Source: Afipia sp. 64-13
GTDB taxonomy: Bacteria > Pseudomonadota > Alphaproteobacteria > Rhizobiales > Xanthobacteraceae
Length of the DNA stretch: 64,000 nucleotides
NCBI GenBank assembly: GCA_001897755.1
Contig: MKUJ01000009.1
Location: 145,378-209,377, forward strand
Reading direction: 5' to 3'
Positions 29,850-38,394 of the stretch are shown piece by piece. Below the pieces are notes generated by a model. The model saw only the letters and a list, made by a program, of their open reading frames with translations. It was not told the origin of the DNA and searched no databases. The position numbers were made by a program, and so were the translations under genes. The first letter of the stretch is position 1; each line of letters starts with the position of its first letter.

Positions 29850-32261
29850 CTAGTGGCAGGGCGCCGCCTGGGCCGGCGCCTGCCACGCGCCCGAGGCCGC
29901 GGCGAACGCGCGATCCCGCAGGGCGGCCGCTGCAGTGCCGTAAAGCGTGGTGCGCTGGCGCGGCACGCGGCCGGCGGCATAGATGATCGCCTCCATCGCC
30001 TGCGGCGTCATCTCCTGCCCGTGCGAAGCGCCGGCCGAGCGCGAGATGGTCTCATCCATCAAAGTACCGCCGAGATCGTTGACGCCGGCCGACAGGCAGC
30101 GCCGCACGCCTTCGGCGCCGAGCTTGACCCAGGACGCCTGGATGTTCGGGATGTGCGGATGCAGCACCAGCCGCGCCACCGCATGCATCAGAATCACTTC
30201 GCGGAAGGTCGGCCCGCGCCGCGCGCGCCCCTTGAGATAGATCGGCGCTTCCATGTGCACGAAGGGCAGCGGCACGAATTCGGTGAAGCCGCCGGTCTCG
30301 ATCTGCAGATCGCGGATGCGGATCAGATGCCGCGCCCAGTGCTCGTAGCGCTCGATGTGTCCGAACATGATGGTCGAGGTCGAGCGAAAGCCGAGCCGAT
30401 GCGCGGTGCGCATCACGTCCAGCCATTCGTCGGTGCGGATCTTGTCGTGGCACAGCGTGTCGCGCACCTCGTCGTCGAGAATTTCCGCCGCCGTGCCCGG
30501 CAAGGTGCCGAGCCCGGCCTCCTTGAGCCGCGACAGGAATTCGCCGACCGGCACGCCGAGCGTCTGCGCGCCCTGATGGATTTCGAGCGGCGAGAACGCA
30601 TGCACATGCATCTGCGGCACCGCCGCCTTCACCGCGCGGCAGATCTCCAGATATTTCTCGCCGGTGTAGGACGGATGGATGCCGCCCTGCATGCAGACCT
30701 CGGATCCTCCGCGTGCCCACGCCTCGCTCACCCGCCGCGTGATCTCGTCCATGGCGAGATCGTAGGGCTTGCCGCGCAGGTTCTCGCTCATCTTGCCTTT
30801 CGAGAAGGCGCAGAACTGGCACTTGAACGAACAGATGTTGGTGTAGTTGATGTTGCGGGTGACGACATAGCTCACGGTGTCGCCGTTCATCTGGCGGCGC
30901 AGATCGTCCGCTGCGCGGCAGATCGCGGCGAAATCGTCGCCGCGCGCGCGGAACAACTCCACGATCTCGCTTTCGCCGAGCGCGATACCGCGCTCCACTT
31001 TCGCCAGCGCCGGCGCGATGCGCGAGGACGCCACGACCTGCGGCGCCTTGTCGAGCAGAGCGGCCTCACGCGCCGGCAAAGCCGTCACGCTGCCCGGACA
31101 CCAGTCGTCGATGCGCGGCGCGCCTTCGCCGTCGACCAGATCGTACACCGCCTTGCGCAGACCCTGATCGATCCAGCGCACGGGATATTGCGCGTAGGAC
31201 GGATAGATCGCGAGACGTTCGGTCAGGGTCTTGCCGGCGGCGCGGGTCGCGGCGTCCAGCACGCGCAGATGCGGCCACGGCGCTTCGGGATTGACGTGAT
31301 CGGGCGTCACCGGAGAGACGCCGCCCCAGTCGTTGATGCCGGCGGCGACCAGACGGCCGAGCGCGCCGGGGCTGAGATTGGGCGGCGCCTGAATGTTCAT
31401 CGCCGGTTCGAAGATCAGCCGCGCGACGGCGATAGTCCACAGATGATCGTCAAGGTCGGGCGCGGCGGCATCCGCCATCCGCGTGCCGGGCTTGGGCCGG
31501 AAGTTCTGCACGATCACCTCCTGAAGGTGACCGTAGAGATCGTTGAGATCGCGCAGCGCCAGCAGCGAGTCGATGCGCTCCTCGCGCGTCTCGCCGATGC
31601 CGATCAGAATGCCGGAGGTGAACGGCACCGCATATTCGCCGGCAAGACGAATGGTCTCGATCCGCGCCGCGGGCTGTTTGTCGGGCGAGCCGTGATGCGC
31701 CGCGCCCTTCTGCATCAAGCGCTCGGACACGCTCTCCAGCATGATGCCCTGCGACACCGAGACCCGGCGCAGCGCGGCGATATCCTCGCCGCTCATCAGG
31801 CCGGGATTGATATGCGGCAGCAGTCCGGTACGCCGGAACACTTCGCGCGCGGCTTCGGCGAGATAGGACAGCGTGGTGGGATGGCCGAGCGCCTCAAGCT
31901 CCTCGCGCGCGACGCGGTAGCGCAGTTCGGGCTTGTCGCCGAGCGTAAACAGCGCCTCCTTGCAGCCGGCCGCCTTGCCCGCCTCGGCGATCGCGACCAT
32001 CTCGTCGATCGACAGGAACGCCTTCTCGCCGGCGCGCGGCGGATGGGCGAAGGTGCAGTAGTGGCAGACGTCGCGGCAAAGCTGCGTCAGCGGAATGAAC
32101 ACCTTGCGCGAATAGGAGACCTGATCGCCATGAGCGAGATCGCGCCGCGCGGCGGCGGCCTGCATCAGGGTCGCGAGATCGGCGTCGATCAGCGCCAGCG
32201 CTTCGTGGCGGGTCAGACGGCGGTCCGGCGAGAAATCCGGCAACATCGATGAAGCGGTCAT
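29850..32261 (-). CDS. fbiC: bifunctional FO synthase (CofG-CofH fusion, FbiC)
   Basis: An 803-residue fusion of two radical-SAM domains that make the deazaflavin FO from 5-amino-6-ribitylamino-uracil and tyrosine. The first cluster motif is C62-x3-C66-x2-C69 (CRDVCHYCTF, CofG half) and the second is C477-x3-C481-x2-C484 (CSFKCQFCAF, CofH half). NFRPKPGTRM, VSPVTPDHVNPEAPWP and GGIHPSYTGEKYLE are characteristic. Its ATG overlaps the cofC stop (ATGA), and it ends the pxpA-npdG-cofE-cofD-cofC-fbiC operon. The fused form is known from actinobacteria and some aerobic proteobacteria; archaea usually have two genes. Confidence 0.96.
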   Translation of the reverse strand: MTASSMLPDFSPDRRLTRHEALALIDADLATLMQAAAARRDLAHGDQVSYSRKVFIPLTQLCRDVCHYCTFAHPPRAGEKAFLSIDEMVAIAEAGKAAGCKEALFTLGDKPELRYRVAREELEALGHPTTLSYLAEAAREVFRRTGLLPHINPGLMSGEDIAALRRVSVSQGIMLESVSERLMQKGAAHHGSPDKQPAARIETIRLAGEYAVPFTSGILIGIGETREERIDSLLALRDLNDLYGHLQEVIVQNFRPKPGTRMADAAAPDLDDHLWTIAVARLIFEPAMNIQAPPNLSPGALGRLVAAGINDWGGVSPVTPDHVNPEAPWPHLRVLDAATRAAGKTLTERLAIYPSYAQYPVRWIDQGLRKAVYDLVDGEGAPRIDDWCPGSVTALPAREAALLDKAPQVVASSRIAPALAKVERGIALGESEIVELFRARGDDFAAICRAADDLRRQMNGDTVSYVVTRNINYTNICSFKCQFCAFSKGKMSENLRGKPYDLAMDEITRRVSEAWARGGSEVCMQGGIHPSYTGEKYLEICRAVKAAVPQMHVHAFSPLEIHQGAQTLGVPVGEFLSRLKEAGLGTLPGTAAEILDDEVRDTLCHDKIRTDEWLDVMRTAHRLGFRSTSTIMFGHIERYEHWARHLIRIRDLQIETGGFTEFVPLPFVHMEAPIYLKGRARRGPTFREVILMHAVARLVLHPHIPNIQASWVKLGAEGVRRCLSAGVNDLGGTLMDETISRSAGASHGQEMTPQAMEAIIYAAGRVPRQRTTLYGTAAAALRDRAFAAASGAWQAPAQAAPCH

Positions 32262-32962
32262 ATCGCCCCTCCCTGGCTTTGCAGGACGGGCTGTCCCAAT
32301 CGTGCGTTGATATTGAGTTCGTCAAGCAAGGCCGACGTCCGCGATCCGAACCGTCGCGGCGCGGACACCAGATCGTCGGGCCGGTCCACATCGTGGCCGA
32401 GACCCTCGAGATGACACACCGCAGGAGCGATGCCGGCGCGGCGCGCGGCCGCCCGATGCGCGTGAAAGCTGCCATCGCCGAAGCATGGCGCGATCGCGAA
32501 CGGATCGGTCATCGCAAGACAATTGGTGCCGCCATCGCGCAAGGCCGGCACCAGCACCATCGGCTGGCCGACCATTACGCGAAGCACGCTCTGCACGTCC
32601 GCCACTGTGGCGAACGGCACGTCGCCGGGCACGACCATCGCGCCGGCATCACTGTCGCGGGCGACCGCGTGAAGGCCTTCGCGCACCGCGTCGTTGACGC
32701 CGGTCTCGGCGATGTCGGTGACCAGCCGCGCGCCGAACGGCCGCGCCACGCGCGCGACCGACGGATCGCCGCTGACCACGACGATGCCGGCCAGTTCATC
32801 GACGGCGCTGAGCACGCTCATCACGTCATGCAGCATCGCCTGCGCAAGCTGCGCCCGTTCGGCGCGTGTCAGCACCGAGGCGAGCCGCATCTTGGCGCGG
32901 CTGAAACGCTTGGCCGGCACCACGGCCCAGACCTGATCTTCGCTGTCGCGCGGCAAGGTCAT
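32258..32962 (-). CDS. cofC: 2-phospho-L-lactate (or PEP / 3-phosphoglycerate) guanylyltransferase
   Basis: 234 residues of the CofC/FbiD nucleotidyltransferase family: VWAVVPAKRFSRAKMRLASVLTRAER near the N-terminus, VVSGDP, MVVPGDVPFATVADVQSVL and DGGTNCLAMTDPFAIAPCFGDGSFHAHRAAA. It activates a three-carbon phospho-acid with GTP for transfer to FO by CofD. Which acid is used (2-phospholactate, phosphoenolpyruvate or 3-phosphoglycerate) differs between lineages and cannot be told here. It overlaps cofD and fbiC by four bases on each side. Confidence 0.93.
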   Translation of the reverse strand: MTLPRDSEDQVWAVVPAKRFSRAKMRLASVLTRAERAQLAQAMLHDVMSVLSAVDELAGIVVVSGDPSVARVARPFGARLVTDIAETGVNDAVREGLHAVARDSDAGAMVVPGDVPFATVADVQSVLRVMVGQPMVLVPALRDGGTNCLAMTDPFAIAPCFGDGSFHAHRAAARRAGIAPAVCHLEGLGHDVDRPDDLVSAPRRFGSRTSALLDELNINARLGQPVLQSQGGAI

Positions 32963-33954
32963 CGGCCGGCTCCTTCGGCGCGCGCAGACTGATCGCGCAG
33001 TTGCATGGCGAAATCGGCGCAGGTCCGCGCCAGCCGGACGCGATCCTCCAGCGTCCGCATCAAGGTCGGCGCGACACAGACCGGAATGTCGAGCGCGGCT
33101 GCATCGGCGCGGTCCGATTCATCGATCACCATGCCGTCGATCAGCCCGGCGTAATGCGCGGCCAGCGCGCGCGAATCCGCGGGCACGCCGAGCTCGGCCA
33201 TGATCTTCGCGGTCGGCCCCTTCACCGCCTGACCGCCGATCAGCGGCGAGACGACGATCACCGGCACCTCGGCTGCCTTCAGCGCGGCGCGCATCCCCGG
33301 CACCGCGAGAATCGGATCGATGCTCAGATATGGATTGGACGGACAGACGATGATCGCATCCAGTCCCGGATTGCGCAGCGCCGCGGCGACCGCATCCGAC
33401 ATCCGCGCCCGCTCCGCACCGCGGAATTCCAGCCGCCGCACCACCGGGATGCACTGTTTCTCGACGAAGTAGCGCTGGAACGACAGCGCGCCGGCCGGCG
33501 TGATCACCGTGGTCTCGACCCGCTCGTCCGACATCGGCAGGATGGTGGCGGCGATGCCGAAACGCTCGGCGACATTGCGGGTGAATTCGGTAAGCGAAAT
33601 GCCGGCGCGCAACTGGCGGGTCCGCTCGACATGCATCGCCAGATCGCGGTCGCCGAGCTGAAACCAGGTCTCGCCGCCGAGTTCGTGCAGCGCCTTCATG
33701 AACTGCCAGGTGTCGCCGGCGCGGCCCCAGCCGCGTTCGAGATCGCTGCGGCCACCCAGCGTATAGAGCACGGTGTCGATGTCGGGCGAGACATGCAGCC
33801 CGAGATGTTCGAAATCGTCGCCGGTGTTGACCACCACGCTCACCGCGCCGCCATAGGCGCGTTCGAGCCCGAGCGCGAGCTTGGCGCCGCCGACGCCGCC
33901 GCACAGCGCCACCAGGCGCGGCGCGCAGGAGGATGCCGGACGGGTCGCGCTCAT
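32959..33954 (-). CDS. cofD: FO 2-phospho-L-lactate transferase
   Basis: A 331-residue CofD/FbiA that joins the phospho-acid moiety to FO to give F420-0 or dehydro-F420-0. The family motifs are clear: LCGGVGGAKLALGLERAY, VNTGDDFEHLGLHVSPDIDTVLYTLGG, IIVCPSNPYLSIDPIL and VSPLIGGQAVKGPTAKIM. Its ATG overlaps the cofE stop. The tight four-base overlaps through cofE-cofD-cofC-fbiC suggest a transferred or strongly co-selected module. Confidence 0.95.
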   Translation of the reverse strand: MSATRPASSCAPRLVALCGGVGGAKLALGLERAYGGAVSVVVNTGDDFEHLGLHVSPDIDTVLYTLGGRSDLERGWGRAGDTWQFMKALHELGGETWFQLGDRDLAMHVERTRQLRAGISLTEFTRNVAERFGIAATILPMSDERVETTVITPAGALSFQRYFVEKQCIPVVRRLEFRGAERARMSDAVAAALRNPGLDAIIVCPSNPYLSIDPILAVPGMRAALKAAEVPVIVVSPLIGGQAVKGPTAKIMAELGVPADSRALAAHYAGLIDGMVIDESDRADAAALDIPVCVAPTLMRTLEDRVRLARTCADFAMQLRDQSARAEGAGR

Positions 33955-34718
33955 CGGAATTTGTCCTTGTCGCGGGGGCGCACCAGCGCCGATGCCGGCC
34001 GCTCCGGCGCATCGAACCGAAGGCCGCGCACGATCACGACCGGCAGGCCTTCGGCCGCCTGCCCCATCACCAGCGAGGCGCCCGCCGCGATCTCGTCGGC
34101 GGCGGCGATCTCGGTCACCTGCATCGGCCGGCCGAACATGTCCGGCGCGCCGATCATGTCGATCAGCGCCGGCACGCCGGCCGCGCCGAGCGCGACGCCG
34201 ACCACGCCATTGCGCCAGGGACGGCCGAAACTGTCATTGATGATCACGCCGACGCGGGCGCCGAATGCCTTGCCGAGACGCTCGCGCAGCGCGGCCGCCG
34301 AACCGTCGGGGTCCTTCGGCAGCAGCAGCACGCGCTCGCCATCGCCGGACTGACTGATGTTGGAATGATCGACGCCGGCATTGGCCATGACGTAGCCGAG
34401 GCGGTGCGTGACGATCAGAACGTTGGTCCAGGACCGCACCACATCGACCGATTCCGACAGCACCACCTCGACGTATCGCGGATCCTTCTCGATCTGCGCG
34501 CCGATCTCCAGCGCCTTTCCGGATGGCACCACGTCCTTGAGCGCGACGTAGCGCCCCTCCGCCTTGGAGACGATCTTCTGGGCGAGAACGAGGATGTCGC
34601 CGTCCTCGAGCGTCAGCCCCACCGCCTTGACCGCATCGACGATCACGCCCGCGAGATCGTCGCCGGGCTCGATCTGCGGAATTCCAGGAACGGCGAGATA
34701 GCTGACGCTCTTGATCAT
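33951..34718 (-). CDS. cofE: coenzyme F420-0:L-glutamate ligase, single-domain form
   Basis: A 255-residue protein that adds gamma-linked glutamates to F420-0 with GTP. YLAVPGIPQIEPGDDLAGVI, LVLAQKIVSKAEGRYVAL, RLGYVMANAGVDHSNIS and INDSFGRPWRNGVVGVALG are the family signatures. The ATG at 34718 gives the normal start. It lacks the C-terminal nitroreductase-like domain (about 200 residues) of actinobacterial FbiB, which reduces dehydro-F420-0. So either the route does not pass through dehydro-F420, or another reductase does this step. It lies 16 bases downstream of npdG. Confidence 0.95.
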   Translation of the reverse strand: MIKSVSYLAVPGIPQIEPGDDLAGVIVDAVKAVGLTLEDGDILVLAQKIVSKAEGRYVALKDVVPSGKALEIGAQIEKDPRYVEVVLSESVDVVRSWTNVLIVTHRLGYVMANAGVDHSNISQSGDGERVLLLPKDPDGSAAALRERLGKAFGARVGVIINDSFGRPWRNGVVGVALGAAGVPALIDMIGAPDMFGRPMQVTEIAAADEIAAGASLVMGQAAEGLPVVIVRGLRFDAPERPASALVRPRDKDKFR

Positions 34719-34734
34719 GTATCCACGACGCAGG

Positions 34735-35385
34735 TTACGGCAGGCCGGTGATCCGGATGCCGGCACCGGGCACCTTGTACTTGCGATTGATGCCGATGAG
34801 AATAGAGGTCAGCGCCTCGGCCGCCGCCGAATTCGCCAGCACGCCGCCATCGACGCCGCGCGTCGCGACCACATCGGCAAGCCCGATCACCAGTTCGCGC
34901 GCCTCCTTGTCATTGCTGAACACCAGCACGTCGCAATCGGCGCGGTCGCCGGCATGCAGCTTGCTCGCGCCGACATTGTGGAACGCGGAGACCACGCGCA
35001 CGCCCTCGCCGAGCAGCTGCTGCGCGATCTGCGCCGCCGAACCTTCCGGCGGCAACTGCACGGTGGAAACCTTCGGCGGCACCAGCGGCACCGCGGCATC
35101 GACCACGATCTTGCCCTGCGCCGCATCCTTGATCTCGAGCAGCGAGGCTTCGTGGTTCGAAAACGGAACGGCGAGCACGATCACGTCGGCCGCCTTGGCG
35201 GCGTCGGCATTGCTCTGGCCCGAGGCGCTGCCGCCGAGTTCGGATGCGAACGCCTGCGCCTTTTCGGCGGAGCGCGAGCCGATCACCACCTGATAGCCCG
35301 CGGCAAGCCAGCGCTTCGCCAGTCCGGAGCCGAGGTCGCCGGTGCCGCCCAGGATCGCGATGATCGGTTTCGATGTCTCAGCCAT
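34735..35385 (-). CDS. npdG: F420-dependent NADP reductase
   Basis: 216 residues of the NpdG/Fno family. The NADP loop IAILGGTGDLGSGLAKRWL is followed by VVIGSRSAEKA (the arginine fitting NADP phosphate), VIVLAVPFSNHEASL, FHNVGASKL and VLVFSNDKEARELVIGLADVV. It moves hydride between NADPH and F420, here most likely to make F420H2 for the LLM oxidoreductase. Co-transcription with the F420 synthesis genes supports this over a stand-alone NADP-binding role. Confidence 0.9.
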   Translation of the reverse strand: MAETSKPIIAILGGTGDLGSGLAKRWLAAGYQVVIGSRSAEKAQAFASELGGSASGQSNADAAKAADVIVLAVPFSNHEASLLEIKDAAQGKIVVDAAVPLVPPKVSTVQLPPEGSAAQIAQQLLGEGVRVVSAFHNVGASKLHAGDRADCDVLVFSNDKEARELVIGLADVVATRGVDGGVLANSAAAEALTSILIGINRKYKVPGAGIRITGLP

Positions 35386-35421
35386 GCTCTTTCTGCTTCC
35401 CGTTCTATCAGTGGAGTATCA

Positions 35422-36198
35422 TCAGTCGAATGTCATGTCCGGCAGCGGCACCAGCCTGACGCCGGACAGATCCAGCGCCTCGCGCACATGCCTTGCCAGC
35501 GCGATCGCGGTCGGCTCGTCGCCATGGACGCAGAGCGTGTCGACCTTGCAGGGGATCGTCTTGCCGCTCCGCGAGGTGATGGTGCGGTGAACGACCATGT
35601 CGACCACCTGCTTCGCCGCCACTTCCGGATTCTTGATCACCGCGCCGGCCAGCTTGCGCGAGGTCAGATTGCCGTCGTCCTCGTAGAGACGATCGCAGAA
35701 ACCTTCGCGCGCGACCTTGAGACCGAGCGCGCGGCCGGCCTTCTCCATCTCCGAGCCCGCCAGCGCGACGTAGATGATGTCGCGATCCACCGTCTTGATG
35801 GCGCGGCCGATCGCCATGGCGTAATCGCTGTTCTCGGCGGCCATGTTGTTGAGCGCGCCGTGCGGCTTCAGATGCGTCACCTTGACGGCCGAATACGCCG
35901 CCAGCGCCTGCAGCGCGCCGATCTGATAGGCCACCATGTATTCGAGGTCGTCGGGCCGCATGTCGATGCGGCGGCGGCCGAAGCCCCACAGATCGTTGAA
36001 GCCCGGATGCGCGCCGACCGATACGCCCTCGCGCTTGGCGTCGGCGACCACCCTGCGCATGGTCAGGGGATCGCCGGCATGAAAGCCGCAGGCGATGCTG
36101 GCGGAATTGATGATCTTCAGGATGCTGGTGTCGTCGCCGATGTCATAGGCGCCGAAGCCTTCCGCCATATCCGCATTCAGATTGACCATCATCGACAT
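35422..36198 (-). CDS. LamB/YcsF family protein (5-oxoprolinase subunit A-like)
   Basis: 258 residues of the PxpA family: VNLNADMAEGFGAYDIGDD, SASIACGFHAGDPLTMRR, VGAHPGFNDLWGFGRRRIDM, VTHLKPHGALNN and VDTLCVHGDEP. In bacteria PxpA works with PxpB and PxpC as an ATP-dependent 5-oxoprolinase that opens a lactam ring. No pxpB or pxpC is seen in the window, so this copy may act alone or with distant partners on a different cyclic amide. It is the first gene of the F420 operon, 64 bases downstream of an island operator, linking it to the pathway rather than to glutathione salvage. Confidence 0.88.
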   Translation of the reverse strand: MSMMVNLNADMAEGFGAYDIGDDTSILKIINSASIACGFHAGDPLTMRRVVADAKREGVSVGAHPGFNDLWGFGRRRIDMRPDDLEYMVAYQIGALQALAAYSAVKVTHLKPHGALNNMAAENSDYAMAIGRAIKTVDRDIIYVALAGSEMEKAGRALGLKVAREGFCDRLYEDDGNLTSRKLAGAVIKNPEVAAKQVVDMVVHRTITSRSGKTIPCKVDTLCVHGDEPTAIALARHVREALDLSGVRLVPLPDMTFD

Positions 36199-36261
36199 TC
36201 GGCCCTCATCGTCCTTTCAGGGGCGCCGCCGCAGCCCGTTTCCGGGCTCATTCGTCGCAAA

Positions 36262-36279
36262 GGTACTATCATTAGTACC
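36262..36279. promoter_or_regulatory. operator of the island regulon in front of the pxpA-npdG-F420 operon
   Basis: GGTACTATCATTAGTACC is an inverted repeat with arms GGTACT/AGTACC round ATCATT. It matches the site at 29789-29806 (GATACTATCATTAGTATC) at 16 of 18 positions, both differences being paired in the arms. It lies 64 bases upstream of the pxpA-like start. Confidence 0.75.
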
Positions 36280-36325
36280 TTAATACAACTGCGATCTGCG
36301 GGACGTCCTGCGATTCCCCCGGACG

Positions 36326-37558
36326 TTAAGCCCGGCCGGTGATCTTGGCCCATAACATCTTGAAGCGCGAGATGATCACCGAAAACACCAGCGAGCCGGC
36401 ATCCAGTTCCGTGACCACCGGCGCCGCGCCGCTGCCGCCCGACGCCTGATGCGACAGCTTGGCTTCGAGGTTCTGCACGAAGGCGCCGATCAGCCGGCCG
36501 GCGACGTCCTCGACCAGTCCCGAACGGCTGAACTGCGCCAGCATGCCGGTCAGCGTGAAGCCGATATTGACGTCGACTCGCGTCTGGTCGGGATTGTCGC
36601 CCGGCTTGACGGCGTAGCCGATCAGGCCGCGGGTCGCCGAATTGCTGCGCTTGTCCTTGCCGGCGCCGTCGATGGTGCCGGTGCGGGTGGCCTCGTCGCG
36701 CGCCACATCGGCGACGCCCTGGAATTCGGCCGAGATCGGCCCGACCTTGACCTTGATCTGCCCCTCGACATGGCCGTCCACCGGATCGCCCGCGAGCGAG
36801 GCGCCGGGCAGACACGAAGCCACCTCGGGAATGTTGCCGAAGAAGTCCCACACCACATCGGCGGGATGCGAGACCGTGAAGCTCTGGGTGAAGTTGGTCT
36901 GCGGTTTCCAGTTGGCGTCCTTGCGCGGCGCGGCGGATGCCGCGGCGGCGGCTTCCTTCGCGGCGGCAGGCTTGTTCGTCGCGGCGGGTACCGCCGCACG
37001 CGCCGTCGCGGTGGCGGCGACCGGCACGGCATGACCCGAGCCGGACGGGCCGAGCGACGTGCGGTTGCCGTTCGGAACGGCGGCGATGCCACGGGCGCGG
37101 CGCGCTTCGATGACCCGCTGGATCGCGCGGGTGATGCCGACATAGCCGGTGCAGCGGCACAGATTGCCGCTCATCGCGACGCGGATGTCGTGCTCGGACG
37201 GCGCGTCCAGACGCAGCACCACGTCGCGCGCCGAGACGATCATGCCTGGCGTGCAATAGCCGCATTGCAGCCCGTGCTCGGCGGAAAACGCCGCACGCAA
37301 TTCGCGCGCGATCTCGTCATCGTCGAGCCCCTCGATCGTGGTCACCTCGGCCTGCTGGCAGGCGACTGCGAAGGTGATGCAGGAGCGCGTCGGCACGCCA
37401 TCCACCAAAAGCGTGCAGGCGCCGCAGACGCCGTGCTCGCAGCCGATATGGGTGCCGGTGAGATTCTGCGTCTCGCGCAGGAAGTCGGCGAGATGGGTCC
37501 GCGGCTGGATGTCGGCACTGACCGGCTTGCCGTTGACGATGAGATTGACCGTGCTCAT
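36326..37558 (-). CDS. molybdenum hydroxylase iron-sulfur subunit fused to a CoxG domain
   Basis: A 410-residue two-domain protein. Residues 1-160 are the small subunit of the xanthine dehydrogenase/CO dehydrogenase family, with a plant-type [2Fe-2S] set (C40, C45, C48, C60) and the second cluster set (C99, C102, C134, C136; QCGYCTPGMI and GNLCRCTGY). After an Ala/Pro-rich linker (about 165-215) comes a CoxG/SRPBCC domain (FTQSFTVSHPADVVWDFFGNIPEVASCLPGA, GIGF-type repeats) and a hydrophobic C-terminus. CoxG-like proteins help assembly or membrane binding of such enzymes and are normally separate. The gene overlaps the FAD-subunit gene and ends the hydroxylase operon. Confidence 0.92.
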   Translation of the reverse strand: MSTVNLIVNGKPVSADIQPRTHLADFLRETQNLTGTHIGCEHGVCGACTLLVDGVPTRSCITFAVACQQAEVTTIEGLDDDEIARELRAAFSAEHGLQCGYCTPGMIVSARDVVLRLDAPSEHDIRVAMSGNLCRCTGYVGITRAIQRVIEARRARGIAAVPNGNRTSLGPSGSGHAVPVAATATARAAVPAATNKPAAAKEAAAAASAAPRKDANWKPQTNFTQSFTVSHPADVVWDFFGNIPEVASCLPGASLAGDPVDGHVEGQIKVKVGPISAEFQGVADVARDEATRTGTIDGAGKDKRSNSATRGLIGYAVKPGDNPDQTRVDVNIGFTLTGMLAQFSRSGLVEDVAGRLIGAFVQNLEAKLSHQASGGSGAAPVVTELDAGSLVFSVIISRFKMLWAKITGRA

Positions 37559-38394
37559 GCTGACTGCGCTTGTTCGAGGGCCCGCCGCAACGCGGTGATG
37601 TGAGTCTGTCTGTCGATCGGGTCGGTCATGCCGGAGGCCTTGATCACCTCGTCGACGGCCTTGCTGTCGAACGCGGCGTCCATCCGCTCCGCGCGGCCGT
37701 CGCCGATAATGTTGCCGGCCTCGGCGACGACGATCGGCCGCGTCTCGGTGGCGCCGATCACCACGCGGCTGACACCGCGCTCCGGATCGGCCAGGAACGC
37801 GCCGATGGCATGGGCGAACTCGCCGGTCTTGCGGCAGGTTTTATAGTAACCCCAGCGCGCCGCGCCGCTCAGCTTCGGCACGCGCACCGCCACCAGCATC
37901 TCGCCGGGCTGCAGATCGGCCTCGAGCGCGCCGAGCATATAATCCTCGACCGGGATGACCCGTTCGCCGCCCGGTCCGCGCAGCACCACCTTGGCGCCGA
38001 CCGCCGCCATGATCGAATGCCAGTCGGCGGACGGATCGGCATGGGTGAGACTGCCGCCGATGGTGCCGCGATTGCGCACCGCGCGATAGGCGATGCCCTT
38101 CGCTACCGCGGGCAACGCGCCGCGCGTCACATCGGGCACGCGGCGATCCTCGATATCGGCGTGGGTGATGCACGCGCCGAGCACGATCTCCTCGCCGCGA
38201 TCCTCGAAACGGCGCAGCTCCTCGATGCCGGTGATATCGACCAGCAGGTCCGGCTGCACCAGACGCATGTTCAGCATCGGGCCGAGCGACTGGCTGCCCG
38301 CCATGATCTTCACCATCAGGCTGTCGTCGGCGATCAGCTTGATGGCCGCGGCAACGTCGCCCGGACGGGCGTAATCGAAATTGACCGGTTTCAC
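37555..38394 (-). CDS. molybdenum hydroxylase FAD-binding subunit (CoxM-like)
   Basis: 279 residues of the medium subunit family, with the FAD motifs VKIMAGSQSLGPMLNMR (AGGQS type) and RNRGTIGGSLTHADPSADW (TIGGN type), and ALPAVAKGIAY-like helices between. It passes electrons from the iron-sulfur subunit to the acceptor. The start is GTG 38394, overlapping the large-subunit stop (GTGA). Translation is probably coupled along L-M-S. Confidence 0.93.
   Translation of the reverse strand: MKPVNFDYARPGDVAAAIKLIADDSLMVKIMAGSQSLGPMLNMRLVQPDLLVDITGIEELRRFEDRGEEIVLGACITHADIEDRRVPDVTRGALPAVAKGIAYRAVRNRGTIGGSLTHADPSADWHSIMAAVGAKVVLRGPGGERVIPVEDYMLGALEADLQPGEMLVAVRVPKLSGAARWGYYKTCRKTGEFAHAIGAFLADPERGVSRVVIGATETRPIVVAEAGNIIGDGRAERMDAAFDSKAVDEVIKASGMTDPIDRQTHITALRRALEQAQSA

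Noticed and set aside
29811-32252. 813-codon plus-strand open frame
   Set aside because: Antisense to fbiC, which carries both radical-SAM cysteine motifs; the plus-strand product has no family pattern.
36241-36290. tRNA- or riboswitch-like fold near the F420 operon
   Set aside because: The symmetry is fully explained by an 18-base protein-binding palindrome; no cloverleaf or known aptamer core is visible.
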